A program made the position numbers and the translations under genes. From JAAYEA01 sp012689325 (GTDB lineage: Bacteria > Chloroflexota > Anaerolineae > JAAYEA01), in the NCBI GenBank assembly GCA_036841525.1, contig DAITVZ010000022.1, positions 1 to 61,193 of the forward strand: DNA of 61,193 nt, in the 5' to 3' direction. The notes under the pieces are model-generated. The model was not told the origin of the DNA, did no database searches, and was given only the letters and a program-made list of their open reading frames with translations. Of the stretch, positions 15,442 through 24,047 are shown in pieces. The first letter of the stretch is position 1. Each line of letters begins with the position of its first letter.

Positions 15442-16443
15442 TTATGGCGTGGCGCTGGAGGCGGCCACGGTGACCCGCATCTGAAAGGTGCGGCCGTAGA
15501 ATTGCCCCGATGGCGCCAGCAGCGCCCACTCGCTCACGTACTCGCCGGGGACCAGCGGCGCCGTCATGGGCAGGGTCACCGTCAAGAGCGCCCCCGCCGC
15601 GGGCAGGCTGGACAGCGCGAGCGGCTGGCTGAGCCCCATGCCCTCCCCCGTGTAGAGCGCCCACCGCGAGCCCTCGGGCCAGCGGCAGGTCCCCCCATTG
15701 GCGAGCACCCACGTCTTGTCAAAGCGCGCCCCTGGCGCCACCGTCAGGCGATCCTCGGGCGATTCGCGCACGTACTGGACCGCCATGGTGCAGGGCGTGG
15801 GCGTGCCCTGGGGATACTCGATCTCGTCCAGGTAAAAGCTGAACACGGCGCCCTCGTCATGCACTCCCACGTATCCGCTGCTCAGGACGGGCATGTTGGC
15901 CGTGATCCACAGGCGCAGCCTCCCGGCGGCAAGGGCGGTGGTCCAGCGCAGCTTGAGCAGCACAGGCTCGCCCACGGGCAGAGACAGGGGCTCGACGGGG
16001 GCCAGCTCGAGCGGGAGATCAAGGCTGTTCATCCCGGCAAACAGGCGCGCGGGGTCCACTTGCAGGCGGCTCGCGCCCCTATTGGTGACCTGGAAGGCCG
16101 TGATCAGCGCTTTGACGGCTGGCTGTGGGGTGGCGTCCGGCGGCTCCGCCAGGTCCAGCAGGACCAGTTCGAGCGGTTGCCCCTCCCAGACGATCCGGGC
16201 AGGCTCGCCGCGGCGCCGGGCTGCTGGGGTGCGCTGTGCGGGAAGGTAGGCATAGGACACCCCCGGCGTCTCTGTGGACAGGGCCGCGCCCGTGGGCGAT
16301 ACCTCGGCGGGGGCCTGCGTGGCGTAAGCGCTGTGCTCGGGAGCGGCTGTGGGTGTTGGCCCACTCTCGCAGGCCGCCAGGAGCGCCAGCAGCGCCAACG
16401 CGAACAAGCAGGCTCGCCGGAACCGGACGCTCATGCTGGCCAT
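15442..16443 (-). CDS. Lipoprotein with C-terminal NBR1-type Ig-like domain
   Basis: 333 residues. A lipoprotein signal (LFALALLALLAAC) puts lipidated Cys near residue 25, followed by a short Pro/Thr linker. About residues 60-215 form a beta-rich region I do not recognise. The last ~115 residues match the Ig-like domain named after human NBR1: FDKTWVLANGGTCRWPEGSRW, then LTVTLPMTAPLVPGEYVSEWAL and a final FYGRTFQMRV strand. This domain is frequent in surface proteins of Chloroflexota. The gene overlaps the HAD-like gene upstream by a single base (TGATG), implying translational coupling. Exact start is uncertain: Met1 or Met4. Confidence 0.8.
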   Translation of the reverse strand: MASMSVRFRRACLFALALLALLAACESGPTPTAAPEHSAYATQAPAEVSPTGAALSTETPGVSYAYLPAQRTPAARRRGEPARIVWEGQPLELVLLDLAEPPDATPQPAVKALITAFQVTNRGASRLQVDPARLFAGMNSLDLPLELAPVEPLSLPVGEPVLLKLRWTTALAAGRLRLWITANMPVLSSGYVGVHDEGAVFSFYLDEIEYPQGTPTPCTMAVQYVRESPEDRLTVAPGARFDKTWVLANGGTCRWPEGSRWALYTGEGMGLSQPLALSSLPAAGALLTVTLPMTAPLVPGEYVSEWALLAPSGQFYGRTFQMRVTVAASSATP

Positions 16444-17612
16444 CAGGGCAGGTTCATCTGCGCCAGGCGCGCATAGACCGGCTTGCCGACGATCTTGATC
16501 GGCAGCCGGTGGATGGGCTGGTATCCTTGCTGCGCCAGCGCCGCATCGGGGATCAGGGTTTCGTCCGGCCGATCTGAGATCAGGAACAACAGCGTTCCTC
16601 TTTCCCGCGCCAGTTGCAGGAAATCGAACACCTCGCGGGTGATGACGATCTCGGTCTTGAGCAAGGTCTCCTCGTCCAGGGCGGTCTGGCAGGCCGGGTT
16701 GATGTGCGCCAGGATGCTTTCGTATTGCTTGCCGCGGAAACTCTTGAACACGGTCGGGTCGCCCAGCAAAAAGTGGGTCCAGACCTCCTCGTGCAGGGCT
16801 TGCAGCCCCGGCTGCGGCATCTTGGCCAGCCGCCGCTCCACGATCTCCAGGATGCCGCCAAAGCTGTTCACCTGGCCATAGGCCACATCTTCCAGCAGGT
16901 CCTCGATGGGATAGACCAGCGCGCTGGCCATGAGCGCGATATAGGTGACATAATCTTGGTTATCCTCGGTGAAAAAGTGGTACTTGGGCTGGTTCAGCTC
17001 GTAATAGACCGCCTGGAAGCGCGGCTCCTCAAAGCTATCGCCCAGGGTGGCCTTGACCATCTGCTTGACGCCCTCCACGCGCGCGTGGTTCAGCGCGTCC
17101 GAGTTCCGGCCCCGCGCGGCGATGATGGTCTTGTCCATGTCCACCACGATGGCCGTCTGGGCGTTCAGCGAAAAGCCTTGCCCGGCCAAGAAAGCGGCGA
17201 AATCCAGGATCCCTTCCCAGCGGTTGCTGAGCATGTGCGGCCCGCGGGCGTTGCTGCGGTTGGGGATGTCGGCATCCTCCTCGCACAGCCAGGTGGCCAG
17301 GCTCCAGCGGCAATGCTGCTCCAGGTGCGCCAGGGTCGCCTGGTCGCGCGATTGGCGGTTGCCCAAGTAGATCAGGCGTTGCAGGGGCGGATGGCCTCGC
17401 GCGGCCTGGATGCGCTCCAGAAACTGCAGAATCACCCGCACGTACTCGGGGTCTTTGGCCTTGCGGGGCGTGCGGTTGGAGCGCAGCCCCAGCTCCCGCC
17501 AGGTCTCCTGCAACCCCGGGACCCTCTTGTCCAGAGGGGTCAAGCTTCTATAGACAATCCAGTCGTCGAACAGGCTGGACAGAGAAGATTGAGGCCAGGC
17601 TTTCATCGCCAC
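16443..17612 (-). CDS. HAD-like protein of unknown function
   Basis: 389 residues without a named family that I can assign. About residue 155 reads AIVVDMDKTIIAARGRN, the DxDx(T/V) nucleophile motif of the HAD superfamily, and near residue 345 GTLLFLISDRPDET fits motif II with a Ser. An all-helical insertion of ~170 residues lies between them, and the N-terminal 140 residues are mostly helical. Phosphatase-type chemistry is plausible but the substrate is unknown. It is translationally coupled to the downstream lipoprotein. No signal peptide is present, so the enzyme is cytoplasmic while its partner is surface-bound, an odd pairing. Confidence 0.65.
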   Translation of the reverse strand: MAMKAWPQSSLSSLFDDWIVYRSLTPLDKRVPGLQETWRELGLRSNRTPRKAKDPEYVRVILQFLERIQAARGHPPLQRLIYLGNRQSRDQATLAHLEQHCRWSLATWLCEEDADIPNRSNARGPHMLSNRWEGILDFAAFLAGQGFSLNAQTAIVVDMDKTIIAARGRNSDALNHARVEGVKQMVKATLGDSFEEPRFQAVYYELNQPKYHFFTEDNQDYVTYIALMASALVYPIEDLLEDVAYGQVNSFGGILEIVERRLAKMPQPGLQALHEEVWTHFLLGDPTVFKSFRGKQYESILAHINPACQTALDEETLLKTEIVITREVFDFLQLARERGTLLFLISDRPDETLIPDAALAQQGYQPIHRLPIKIVGKPVYARLAQMNLP

Positions 17613-17645
17613 GTCGTCGTGTCGTCTCCCTTTGGTTCCTATGGA

Positions 17646-18956
17646 TCAGGCGTCGCGCAGGATGTCATAGATCAGCGGGGGAGCCGCCACGGGCTCCTCG
17701 CTCCAGGTGTAGGCGGCCAGCAGCCGCTCCCTGGCTGGGGCGATCTGCTCGGGGCGGCTGGCGTGGATCTCGAACAGCGGCTCGCCCAAGTCGACGAAAT
17801 CGCCCACCTTGCGGCGCAACACGAGGCCCACGCTGTGGTCGACGGGGTCGCCTTTCTTCATGCGGCCGGCGCCCAGGTCCACGGCCACCAGGCCCGCGGT
17901 CATGGCCGCGATGCCGGCGAGATGGCCGCGGCGCGGAGCCGCCACCATCTCGACCAAGCTCGCTTGCGGCAGCCGCCCTGGGTGATCCACCTGTTCGGCA
18001 TCCCCGCCCTGCGCCTGCGCCAGCGTCCGGAACATGCCCAGGGCGCGGCCATCCGCAATCACCTGACGCACCATGCGCCGGCCCTCGGCCACGTCCGCGC
18101 ATTTACGGCCCAGCAGGAGCATCTCGGCGGCGATGGCCTCGCAGTGCTCGGCGAGGTCGGATGGGCCGTTGCCCCGCAACGTCTCGACCGCCTCCTTGAC
18201 CTCGAGGGCGTTGCCCACGGCGCAGCCCAGCGGCTGGTCCATGGCGGAGAGCGCCACGGTCACCTGCCGGCCGACGCTCTTGCCGATGTCGATCATGGTG
18301 CGAGCCAGGGTCGTGGCGGCTTCGAGGGTCTTCATGAAGGCGCCCTGGCCCACCTTGACGTCTAGCACCAGGGCGTTGGCGCCCGCGGCGATCTTTTTGC
18401 TCATGATCGAGCTGGCGATGAGCGGGATGCTTTCCACGGTGCCGGTGACGTCGCGCAGGGCATAGAGCTTGCCATCGGCGGGGGCCAGGTCGCCGGTCTG
18501 CCCGGAAAGCACGATGCCATAGCGGCGCAGGTTGGCGAGGAATTCGGCGCGGCTCAGGTCGACGCGATAGCCGCGGATGGATTCCATCTTGTCCAGGGTG
18601 CCGCCGGAAAAGCTCAGCCCCCGGCCGGACATCTTGGCGACGGGCATGCCCCAGGCGGCGACCACGGGGGCCACCACCAGCGTCGTCTTGTCGCCCACGC
18701 CGCCGCTGGAGTGCTTGTCCACCACCCACGGCGCCACATCGCCCAGGTCCAGCACCTCGCCGGAGCGGACCATGGCCATGGTGAGATCGGCGATCTCGCG
18801 GCTGCTCATGCCCCGCCAGACCACCGCCATCAGCCAGGCGGCGATCTGGTAATCGGGGATGGTCCCCTGGGTGACGCCCTGGATAAAGGAGTCGATCTCG
18901 GCGGTCTCCAGCTCGCCGCCGTCCCGTTTTTTGACAATGATATCTACAACGCGCAT
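17646..18956 (-). CDS. Pyrimidine-nucleoside (thymidine) phosphorylase
   Basis: 436 residues, the expected length of a class II nucleoside phosphorylase that converts thymidine or uridine plus phosphate to base plus (deoxy)ribose-1-phosphate in salvage. Diagnostic stretches: VVDIIVKKRDGGEL, the phosphate-site DKHSSGGVGDKTT, SGRGLSFSGGTLDKMESI, SIPLIASSIMSKKIAAGA, LDVKVGQGAFMK and the C-terminal domain with VDLGAGR. The start at 18956 matches family N-termini and has GGAAGG upstream. Pyn versus DeoA specificity cannot be told from this alone. It follows the CpXC gene by 25 bp on the same strand, so they may be co-transcribed. Confidence 0.93.
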   Translation of the reverse strand: MRVVDIIVKKRDGGELETAEIDSFIQGVTQGTIPDYQIAAWLMAVVWRGMSSREIADLTMAMVRSGEVLDLGDVAPWVVDKHSSGGVGDKTTLVVAPVVAAWGMPVAKMSGRGLSFSGGTLDKMESIRGYRVDLSRAEFLANLRRYGIVLSGQTGDLAPADGKLYALRDVTGTVESIPLIASSIMSKKIAAGANALVLDVKVGQGAFMKTLEAATTLARTMIDIGKSVGRQVTVALSAMDQPLGCAVGNALEVKEAVETLRGNGPSDLAEHCEAIAAEMLLLGRKCADVAEGRRMVRQVIADGRALGMFRTLAQAQGGDAEQVDHPGRLPQASLVEMVAAPRRGHLAGIAAMTAGLVAVDLGAGRMKKGDPVDHSVGLVLRRKVGDFVDLGEPLFEIHASRPEQIAPARERLLAAYTWSEEPVAAPPLIYDILRDA

Positions 18957-18981
18957 CCTCGCGCCCACCTTCCTGATGACG

Positions 18982-20328
18982 CTAGACGGACTTCCACTCC
19001 TCGTCCGCATCTGTCTCGGGCAGCAGGGCTTTCGCCTGCTCGATCACCTGCCGCATCTTGTCCGCCGCCTCCTGGGCGCCGCGCCCCTCCCAGCCCGTCG
19101 CCAGGTCGTTCATGGCGGCAACCAGGTCGGCGCTCAGCTCGGAGGCGTGTTCCTCCAAGATCTGCTTGGTTTCGTCCGGATACTCGGCGCCGAGCAGGCT
19201 GCTCAAGAGGCGCAGCTCCGGCGGCATGTTCTGCTCCATAAAGTTGACAATATTGTTCTGCAGGAGCTCCAGCTTGTCGGCGCGCTCGGACTGCCCGCTG
19301 TTGCGAGCGGCGTCGATCATGCCCCCCAGCACGGCAAAGAGGTAATTGTCATACTCGGCGGCGTGCTCACGGATGGCCTGCTCCTGGTTCTCGCTCGTGG
19401 ACAGGGCCTCGATGAGGGCGATGGTGGCCTGCTGGGCCTCCCGCGCCTGCTGCTCCAGCTCCTGGGTCAGCTCGAGCAGCTTGGCGCGCAACGCGGCGAG
19501 CTGCTCCGCTTGCTCGGCCTCGCCGGCGGCCTCTCGCGCTTCCATCCGATTGGTCAGCGCCTGGTAGAAGGCATAATCCATCATCTGCAGGTTGCTGATG
19601 ACCACGCCGCGCAGCGCCTCGTCTCCCTCGGCGGCCAGCATCTTGTCGATCAACTCGTCCTTGCTGGCGTCGGCGGGGAGCGGCTCGGGCAGCGCGGGCT
19701 CGAGGACATCGAGCAACTTGGCGCGCAAATCCTCCAGGTCCTGGGCGGCCTCGGCATCGCCGGCCTCCGCGGACCCGCTGATGGAAGCGCTCAGCAGCAG
19801 GAAGAACTGGTAATCCAGCTCAGCCTTGTGCTCCTCGACCATGGCTTGGAGGCGCTGCTCATCGTCCTTGGTGTCCAGCAGGTCCTGGATGAGCGCGACG
19901 GCTTTCCGCTGGGCGTCCAGCATCTCTTTGGTGATGCCATCGCCCAGCAGAATCTCCTCGATCATCCGGTCGGGCGAGAGCATGGTCTTGGGCTGGAAGA
20001 GGTAGGCCTTGCGCTTCTCTGGGGGGGTCGCCTTCATCAGCGCGTTCACCAGCTCGCCGATCATCTTTTCCCGATCCTCCAGCTTCATGTTGAGCTGGTC
20101 CGGGACGTAGGCGAGCAAGAGTTGCTTGTCGGGGTCATTATACAGCAGCGGCAAGGCCATCATGCCGCTCTGTCCGCAACTGGGGCAGGTCGCCACGTTC
20201 ACCTGGCCCTGCAAAAAGGCTTGTTTTAGCTCGGGCTCGGCGCCGACATCGATGATGTTGCGGACCTGGGTGACGAACGGTTTCCTGCACGTTGGGCAGG
20301 TGACGGTTACGGGCACAGCTACGGCCAT
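18982..20328 (-). CDS. CpXC-domain protein
   Basis: 448 residues. The N-terminal ~125 residues form the CpXC domain: VTCPTCRKPFVTQVRNIIDV with CxxC, then VATCPSCGQSGM with a second CxxC, consistent with a zinc ribbon. The following ~300 residues are acidic and mostly helical (LxxLxxxLLDVLE-type repeats, EQAEQLAALRAKLLELTQELEQQA), probably coiled-coil. The family has no known activity; in Chloroflexota the domain is often followed by such helical repeats. No signal peptide or membrane segment. A good promoter lies about 230 bp upstream. Confidence 0.85.
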   Translation of the reverse strand: MAVAVPVTVTCPTCRKPFVTQVRNIIDVGAEPELKQAFLQGQVNVATCPSCGQSGMMALPLLYNDPDKQLLLAYVPDQLNMKLEDREKMIGELVNALMKATPPEKRKAYLFQPKTMLSPDRMIEEILLGDGITKEMLDAQRKAVALIQDLLDTKDDEQRLQAMVEEHKAELDYQFFLLLSASISGSAEAGDAEAAQDLEDLRAKLLDVLEPALPEPLPADASKDELIDKMLAAEGDEALRGVVISNLQMMDYAFYQALTNRMEAREAAGEAEQAEQLAALRAKLLELTQELEQQAREAQQATIALIEALSTSENQEQAIREHAAEYDNYLFAVLGGMIDAARNSGQSERADKLELLQNNIVNFMEQNMPPELRLLSSLLGAEYPDETKQILEEHASELSADLVAAMNDLATGWEGRGAQEAADKMRQVIEQAKALLPETDADEEWKSV

Positions 20329-20557
20329 GAGACTCCTTTGATACCGCGCGGGCGCGGATGGTATGGATCGTCAAACGGAACCGGGTTCCCGAGCCAAAGG
20401 GCGGGTTGGGCTGGTGGCCGCTTCTTGTTAGCGCTCGATAGACATGCAAAGAGCCTGCGCAGATCGCCATGACGAAAGCGATTCACCAGGCCCTATCTCG
20501 CCTCTATGACCGCCCGGCCAGTCTCCACGGAGAAAAAAGACCTCTGAACCCTCGCTA

Positions 20558-20585
20558 ACTATACTCGGAAGCGCTGGCTTGTCAA
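20558..20585 (-). promoter_or_regulatory. Promoter ahead of the CpXC gene
   Basis: On the minus strand: TTGACA (plus 20580-20585), 16-base spacer, TATAGT (plus 20558-20563). It implies an unusually long 5' leader of about 220 nt (20329-20550), in which I see no known riboswitch. Confidence 0.7.
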
Positions 20586-20628
20586 CCGAGGTCCGGCAGG
20601 CCAGTCTGCTGGGGCCGGAGCCGCCGCC

Positions 20629-21741
20629 TCAGCGGGGCGGCTCCCAGATCGTGGCGGCGATGTAGCGCTCGCCCAGGGGGTCATCGTTGTAATAATAGGC
20701 GGTGACGATGGCGCCGTCGGGGCGCTGCGTGGTGCGCGGATAGCCCAGGTCGTGGTTGCCGCCGTCTTGGCGCAGCACGAGCTCTGGCCCCCAGGTGAGC
20801 CCTTCATCCTCGCTGAGCCTGGCGCGCAGCCCGAACGGCGCGGCGCGGTAGCCGTAGGTGAGGGCGAGGCGGCCGTCTTGGAGCCGGATCATGGCCGGGG
20901 GATTGCCGCCCTGGCCGGTGTGGGACACTGGCTCGTTGAGGTAGCGCCAGCTCGAGCCCTGGTCGTCCGAGGCGAAGAGCTCGATGAAAAAGCGCTCGGC
21001 CTCGCCGAGTTCCCGCCCCTCGCGGCGGCGGATCGCCGTCAGCAGGCGGCCGCTTGGCAAGCCGCCGCCTGGAAGGCGGACGCTGGAGGGCATGATGCTA
21101 TAGCCCGCTGGTTCCTCCCCGATCCAGGAAAGGAAGGCAAAGCTCCGCCCGCCGTCCACCGTCCGCGCGCAAAAGACGCGCCCCTCGCGCCCGTCGGGCT
21201 TGGCCGCGGTCAGGAAGAGCAGGGCCTCCTGAGGGCCGTAGACGAGATAGTCGGTCCGCGCGGCGATGCCCGTCTGGCCGAAATCGGGCAGTTGGTACGG
21301 CCCTTGCCAGGAGCGGCAGCGGTCGGTGGAGAGGTAGAACCAGGAGACCGCCCCGGCGTTGAGCCCGGAGCGGCCGCACATCAGGGCGAAATCGGGATGG
21401 GTGAAGTCCATGCCGCCGGGACAGGGCTGGGGTGCGTTCTCATCCGCCAACGTCGCCCCGGCGCGCAGCGCCTCCACCACGTGCTCATCGGCGGAGAGGC
21501 CGCGCCCGCCCGGCGTCCGGCAGGGGGTGGGCTGCACCTCCCAGGTCTCGCCGCCATCCAGGCTGCGCGCCTGCATGGCGACGAAAGGCCGCGAGCGGTC
21601 GCGGGTATGAAAGCCGGCGTTGGGGTCGTTATAGCCCACGGTAAAGCCGACGACGATCTCCTCTCCCCAGGCCCACAGGCCATAGTTGGCCGGCCAGCCG
21701 GCGTAGCGGCCGGGGTCGCGATAGACGATCACATTCTTCAT
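20629..21741 (-). CDS. Sialidase-like BNR/Asp-box protein
   Basis: 370 residues. Five Asp-box motifs (S-x-D-x-G-x-x-W type) are visible: RSLDGGETW, STDRCRSW (degenerate), TVDGGRSF, SDDQGSSW and SEDEGLTW, spaced as in a six-bladed sialidase propeller. The N-terminus starts directly with MKNVIVYRDPGRYAGWPANYG and has no signal peptide, so the protein is probably cytoplasmic. YPRTTQRPDGAIVTAYYYND near the end is typical of the sialidase-like hydrolase families. The ATG has AGGAGG upstream and overlaps the methyltransferase stop by four bases. Catalytic specificity is unknown; it could be a lyase or non-sialic hydrolase on the same fold. Confidence 0.8.
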   Translation of the reverse strand: MKNVIVYRDPGRYAGWPANYGLWAWGEEIVVGFTVGYNDPNAGFHTRDRSRPFVAMQARSLDGGETWEVQPTPCRTPGGRGLSADEHVVEALRAGATLADENAPQPCPGGMDFTHPDFALMCGRSGLNAGAVSWFYLSTDRCRSWQGPYQLPDFGQTGIAARTDYLVYGPQEALLFLTAAKPDGREGRVFCARTVDGGRSFAFLSWIGEEPAGYSIMPSSVRLPGGGLPSGRLLTAIRRREGRELGEAERFFIELFASDDQGSSWRYLNEPVSHTGQGGNPPAMIRLQDGRLALTYGYRAAPFGLRARLSEDEGLTWGPELVLRQDGGNHDLGYPRTTQRPDGAIVTAYYYNDDPLGERYIAATIWEPPR

Positions 21742-22520
21742 CTGGCCTCCTTTTGCCCGGCGATGATCAGGTGGTGGCTGGCAAAGGTGGCCTGCGGCGC
21801 GCCCACGTCGCGGGGGTCCAGCCAGGCGGCGACGGCCGGCGAGGCCTCCCGCAGCATCCTGACCAGCTCCGCCACCACCTCCGGCGCGCAGCCCTGGCGC
21901 TCCACCCAATCCACGAACCCGAGCCGCTTTTCCACCCGCTCAGTGTGCGTCACGGCCAAGCCGGCCCGGGCGAACATGGCCCGCCACTCGGCCTCGGAAT
22001 AGGCGCGGTGGTGGCTGGGGTCGCGCAGCTTTTCATAGGCTTCCACCACGGGCGCGGCCTCGGCGGCATCAGGGAGCAGGTGGTCCTCCACCAGCAGCCG
22101 CCCGCCGGGCGCCAGCACCCGCGCCGCCTCGCGCACGAACCCCGCGGCGTCGGCAAAGTGGTGCGGGGCGATGCGACAGGTGACCAGGTCAAAGCGCTCA
22201 TCCTCGAAGGGGAGTTGCTCGGCGTCGGCCAGCTCGTAGCTGACGTTGGCCTCGCCCTGGCCGGTGATAAAGGCCCGCGCCGCCTCCAGCATGTTGGGGG
22301 TGATGTCGCTGGCGACGACCCAGGCCACGTGCGGCGCGAACTTGAGCGCGGTATGCCCGCCGCCGGTGGCCACGTCCAGCGCCTGCCAATCCGCCTGCGG
22401 CTGCGCGATCTCGAGCAGGCGGTCCAGGTCGGAGCCCTGGGCGTGGGGCGCGCTGGTGACATAACTCTGAGCGAATTGGCCGAAACGTTGCTGCGAAAGA
22501 GTCTTGGGATCGCTGGCCAT
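21738..22520 (-). CDS. Class I SAM-dependent methyltransferase
   Basis: 260 residues with a Methyltransf_11-type Rossmann core: motif I ALDVATGGGHTALKFAP, motif II VVASDITPNMLEAA, then LADAEQLPFEDERFDLVTCRIAPHHF, and the post-motif VLAPGGRLLVEDHL. Such proteins methylate small molecules or quinone-like compounds. The SLSQQRFGQFAQSYVTS start resembles UbiE-like enzymes, but substrate is undetermined. It lies between an ene-reductase gene (3 bp upstream) and a sialidase-like gene (four-base overlap), forming a tight three-gene operon. Confidence 0.85.
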   Translation of the reverse strand: MASDPKTLSQQRFGQFAQSYVTSAPHAQGSDLDRLLEIAQPQADWQALDVATGGGHTALKFAPHVAWVVASDITPNMLEAARAFITGQGEANVSYELADAEQLPFEDERFDLVTCRIAPHHFADAAGFVREAARVLAPGGRLLVEDHLLPDAAEAAPVVEAYEKLRDPSHHRAYSEAEWRAMFARAGLAVTHTERVEKRLGFVDWVERQGCAPEVVAELVRMLREASPAVAAWLDPRDVGAPQATFASHHLIIAGQKEAR

Positions 22521-22523
22521 CGC

Positions 22524-23477
22524 TTATTCGCCTTTGGGCCACTGGGTGCAGGCCACCGGCTCGCCCCGGTCCAGGTTGCCGTGGCAGCCCTGGTCGCATT
22601 GGATGCAGGCCACGACCTCGCCCAGCCGCCCCTCGCGCACCTTGTTTGGCCACTCGGGGTCGGCGATCAGCCCACGCCCGACGGCGATCAGATCGGCGCG
22701 GCCCGCCGCCAGCGCCTCCACCGCGCGGCCTGGGTCATCGAGGTTGTTCACCGCGATCACCGGCGCGCCCAGCCCGCGAAAGGGAGCGGCGCGGTCGCCG
22801 GGGGCCTCGATGCTGGAGGGTGAGATGTCCAGGATGTCCACGCCCTCCGCCACCAGCCGCTTGGCCAGGGTCACGCTCTCGGCGATGCCGTATCCCGGCC
22901 CCACCGGCGTATGGCGATACAGGAGCAGCCGGTGCGGCCCCAGGATCGGTCGAATCTCCCGGACGATGCGCAGCGCCAGCCGCATGCGGTTCTCGAGATC
23001 GCCGCCATACTCGTCGGCGCGCCGGTTTTGCTCCGGCGAGAAGAACTGGTTGAGCAGATAGCCGTGGGCGCCATGCGGCTCCACGCCGTCGAACCCCGCC
23101 TCGACGCACGTTTGCGCCGCGATGCGGTAATGGCAGACGATGGATTCGATCTGCTGGCGGTCCAGGTCAGCGGGGGAGACCCTGGACCCGCGGGTGATCG
23201 GGGAAAGCTGGATCGCGGCCAGCGCGCCATAGTGGTGGATGCCCTCCACCAGGGGCTTGAGGTTTTCCGCGGTGAGCTCGGAGACGAAGCGGTTGGCCGC
23301 CGTCGACTCGATGATGACCAGCGCGGCGCCGCCCCTGGCCCGCCGGGCATACCACTCGATGCCGCTGGGCCTGGTCAACCCATGGAGCACCACCATCGGC
23401 GGCATGACGATGCGGTTGCGCAACGTCTTGCCCCGAACGCACAACGGCTGGAACAACGGGGTCACGTCTATGGCCAT
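22524..23477 (-). CDS. Old-yellow-enzyme-type oxidoreductase with Fe-S motif but no NAD domain
   Basis: 317 residues of an FMN TIM barrel: LFQPLCVRGKTLRNRIVMPPM at the N-terminus, GFDGVEPHGAHGYLLNQFFSP with the substrate-binding region, NRRADEYGGDLENRMR, and RADLIAVGRGLIADPEWPNK. It then keeps CIQCDQGC followed by a fourth Cys 11 residues later, the [4Fe-4S] pattern of the dienoyl-CoA reductase/TMADH branch, but stops six residues after it instead of continuing with the FAD/NAD domains. So it needs an outside electron donor. Start 23477 has AGGAGGG upstream. First gene of a three-gene operon. Confidence 0.85.
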   Translation of the reverse strand: MAIDVTPLFQPLCVRGKTLRNRIVMPPMVVLHGLTRPSGIEWYARRARGGAALVIIESTAANRFVSELTAENLKPLVEGIHHYGALAAIQLSPITRGSRVSPADLDRQQIESIVCHYRIAAQTCVEAGFDGVEPHGAHGYLLNQFFSPEQNRRADEYGGDLENRMRLALRIVREIRPILGPHRLLLYRHTPVGPGYGIAESVTLAKRLVAEGVDILDISPSSIEAPGDRAAPFRGLGAPVIAVNNLDDPGRAVEALAAGRADLIAVGRGLIADPEWPNKVREGRLGEVVACIQCDQGCHGNLDRGEPVACTQWPKGE

Positions 23478-23621
23478 CTTGCCCTCCTGCGCGCTCTGCA
23501 CGGTCTGGAGCCATTCTAGCGCAGATCGGGCTCTGGGCCAAACAGGGGGAACCAGGAGGGCCCCGCCGAGCGTCCAATACGCATCAGCAGATATCGCCCG
23601 TTAGGGGCCTCGGGAGGCGGC

Positions 23622-24014
23622 ATGAGCCAAGTTCTCAAGCTGGTGGCGGCCGTGGTGAACGAATTGCATGACCTATTGGATGCCATCGCCACGCGGCTGG
23701 GTTCGCCGCTGGACGACAAGCAGCTCCACTTTCTGGTCTTTGGGCTGTTCGGGCTGGCCCTGTTCGTGGCGGTCGATGCGGTCTTTCAACGGCTGGCGCG
23801 CTGGTCGATCACCGCGCTGTCGTTTCTATACTCGTTTACCCTGCTGGCTATCCTGGCGTTGAGCGTGGAGGTGCAGCAACACCTCACCGGGCGGGGGGCG
23901 ATGGACTTTTCGGACCTGATGGCGGGGGTGTGGGGCTTTACGGCGCTGGCCGGGGTGTTTATCCTGGTCAGGCAGGTCGCGGCCTGGCTCCGGAAGCGAC
24001 ACGGCCGCCGGTGA
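23622..24014 (+). CDS. VanZ-like small membrane protein
   Basis: 130 residues with about three to four membrane helices. DKQLHFLVFGLFGLALF at residue ~31, SVEVQQHLTGRGAMDFSDL and a following Gly-rich helix match the VanZ-like pattern DKxxHFxxF...E-x-x-Q-x-x-x-x-R-x-x-D-x-x-D. These integral membrane proteins have no established enzymatic role apart from teicoplanin resistance in one member. The gene stands alone between a divergent ene-reductase operon and a convergent dockerin gene. Confidence 0.7.
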   Translation: MSQVLKLVAAVVNELHDLLDAIATRLGSPLDDKQLHFLVFGLFGLALFVAVDAVFQRLARWSITALSFLYSFTLLAILALSVEVQQHLTGRGAMDFSDLMAGVWGFTALAGVFILVRQVAAWLRKRHGRR

Positions 24015-24047
24015 GGCCTTGCCCGCGGGAGCGCCCGCCGAGCAGCA

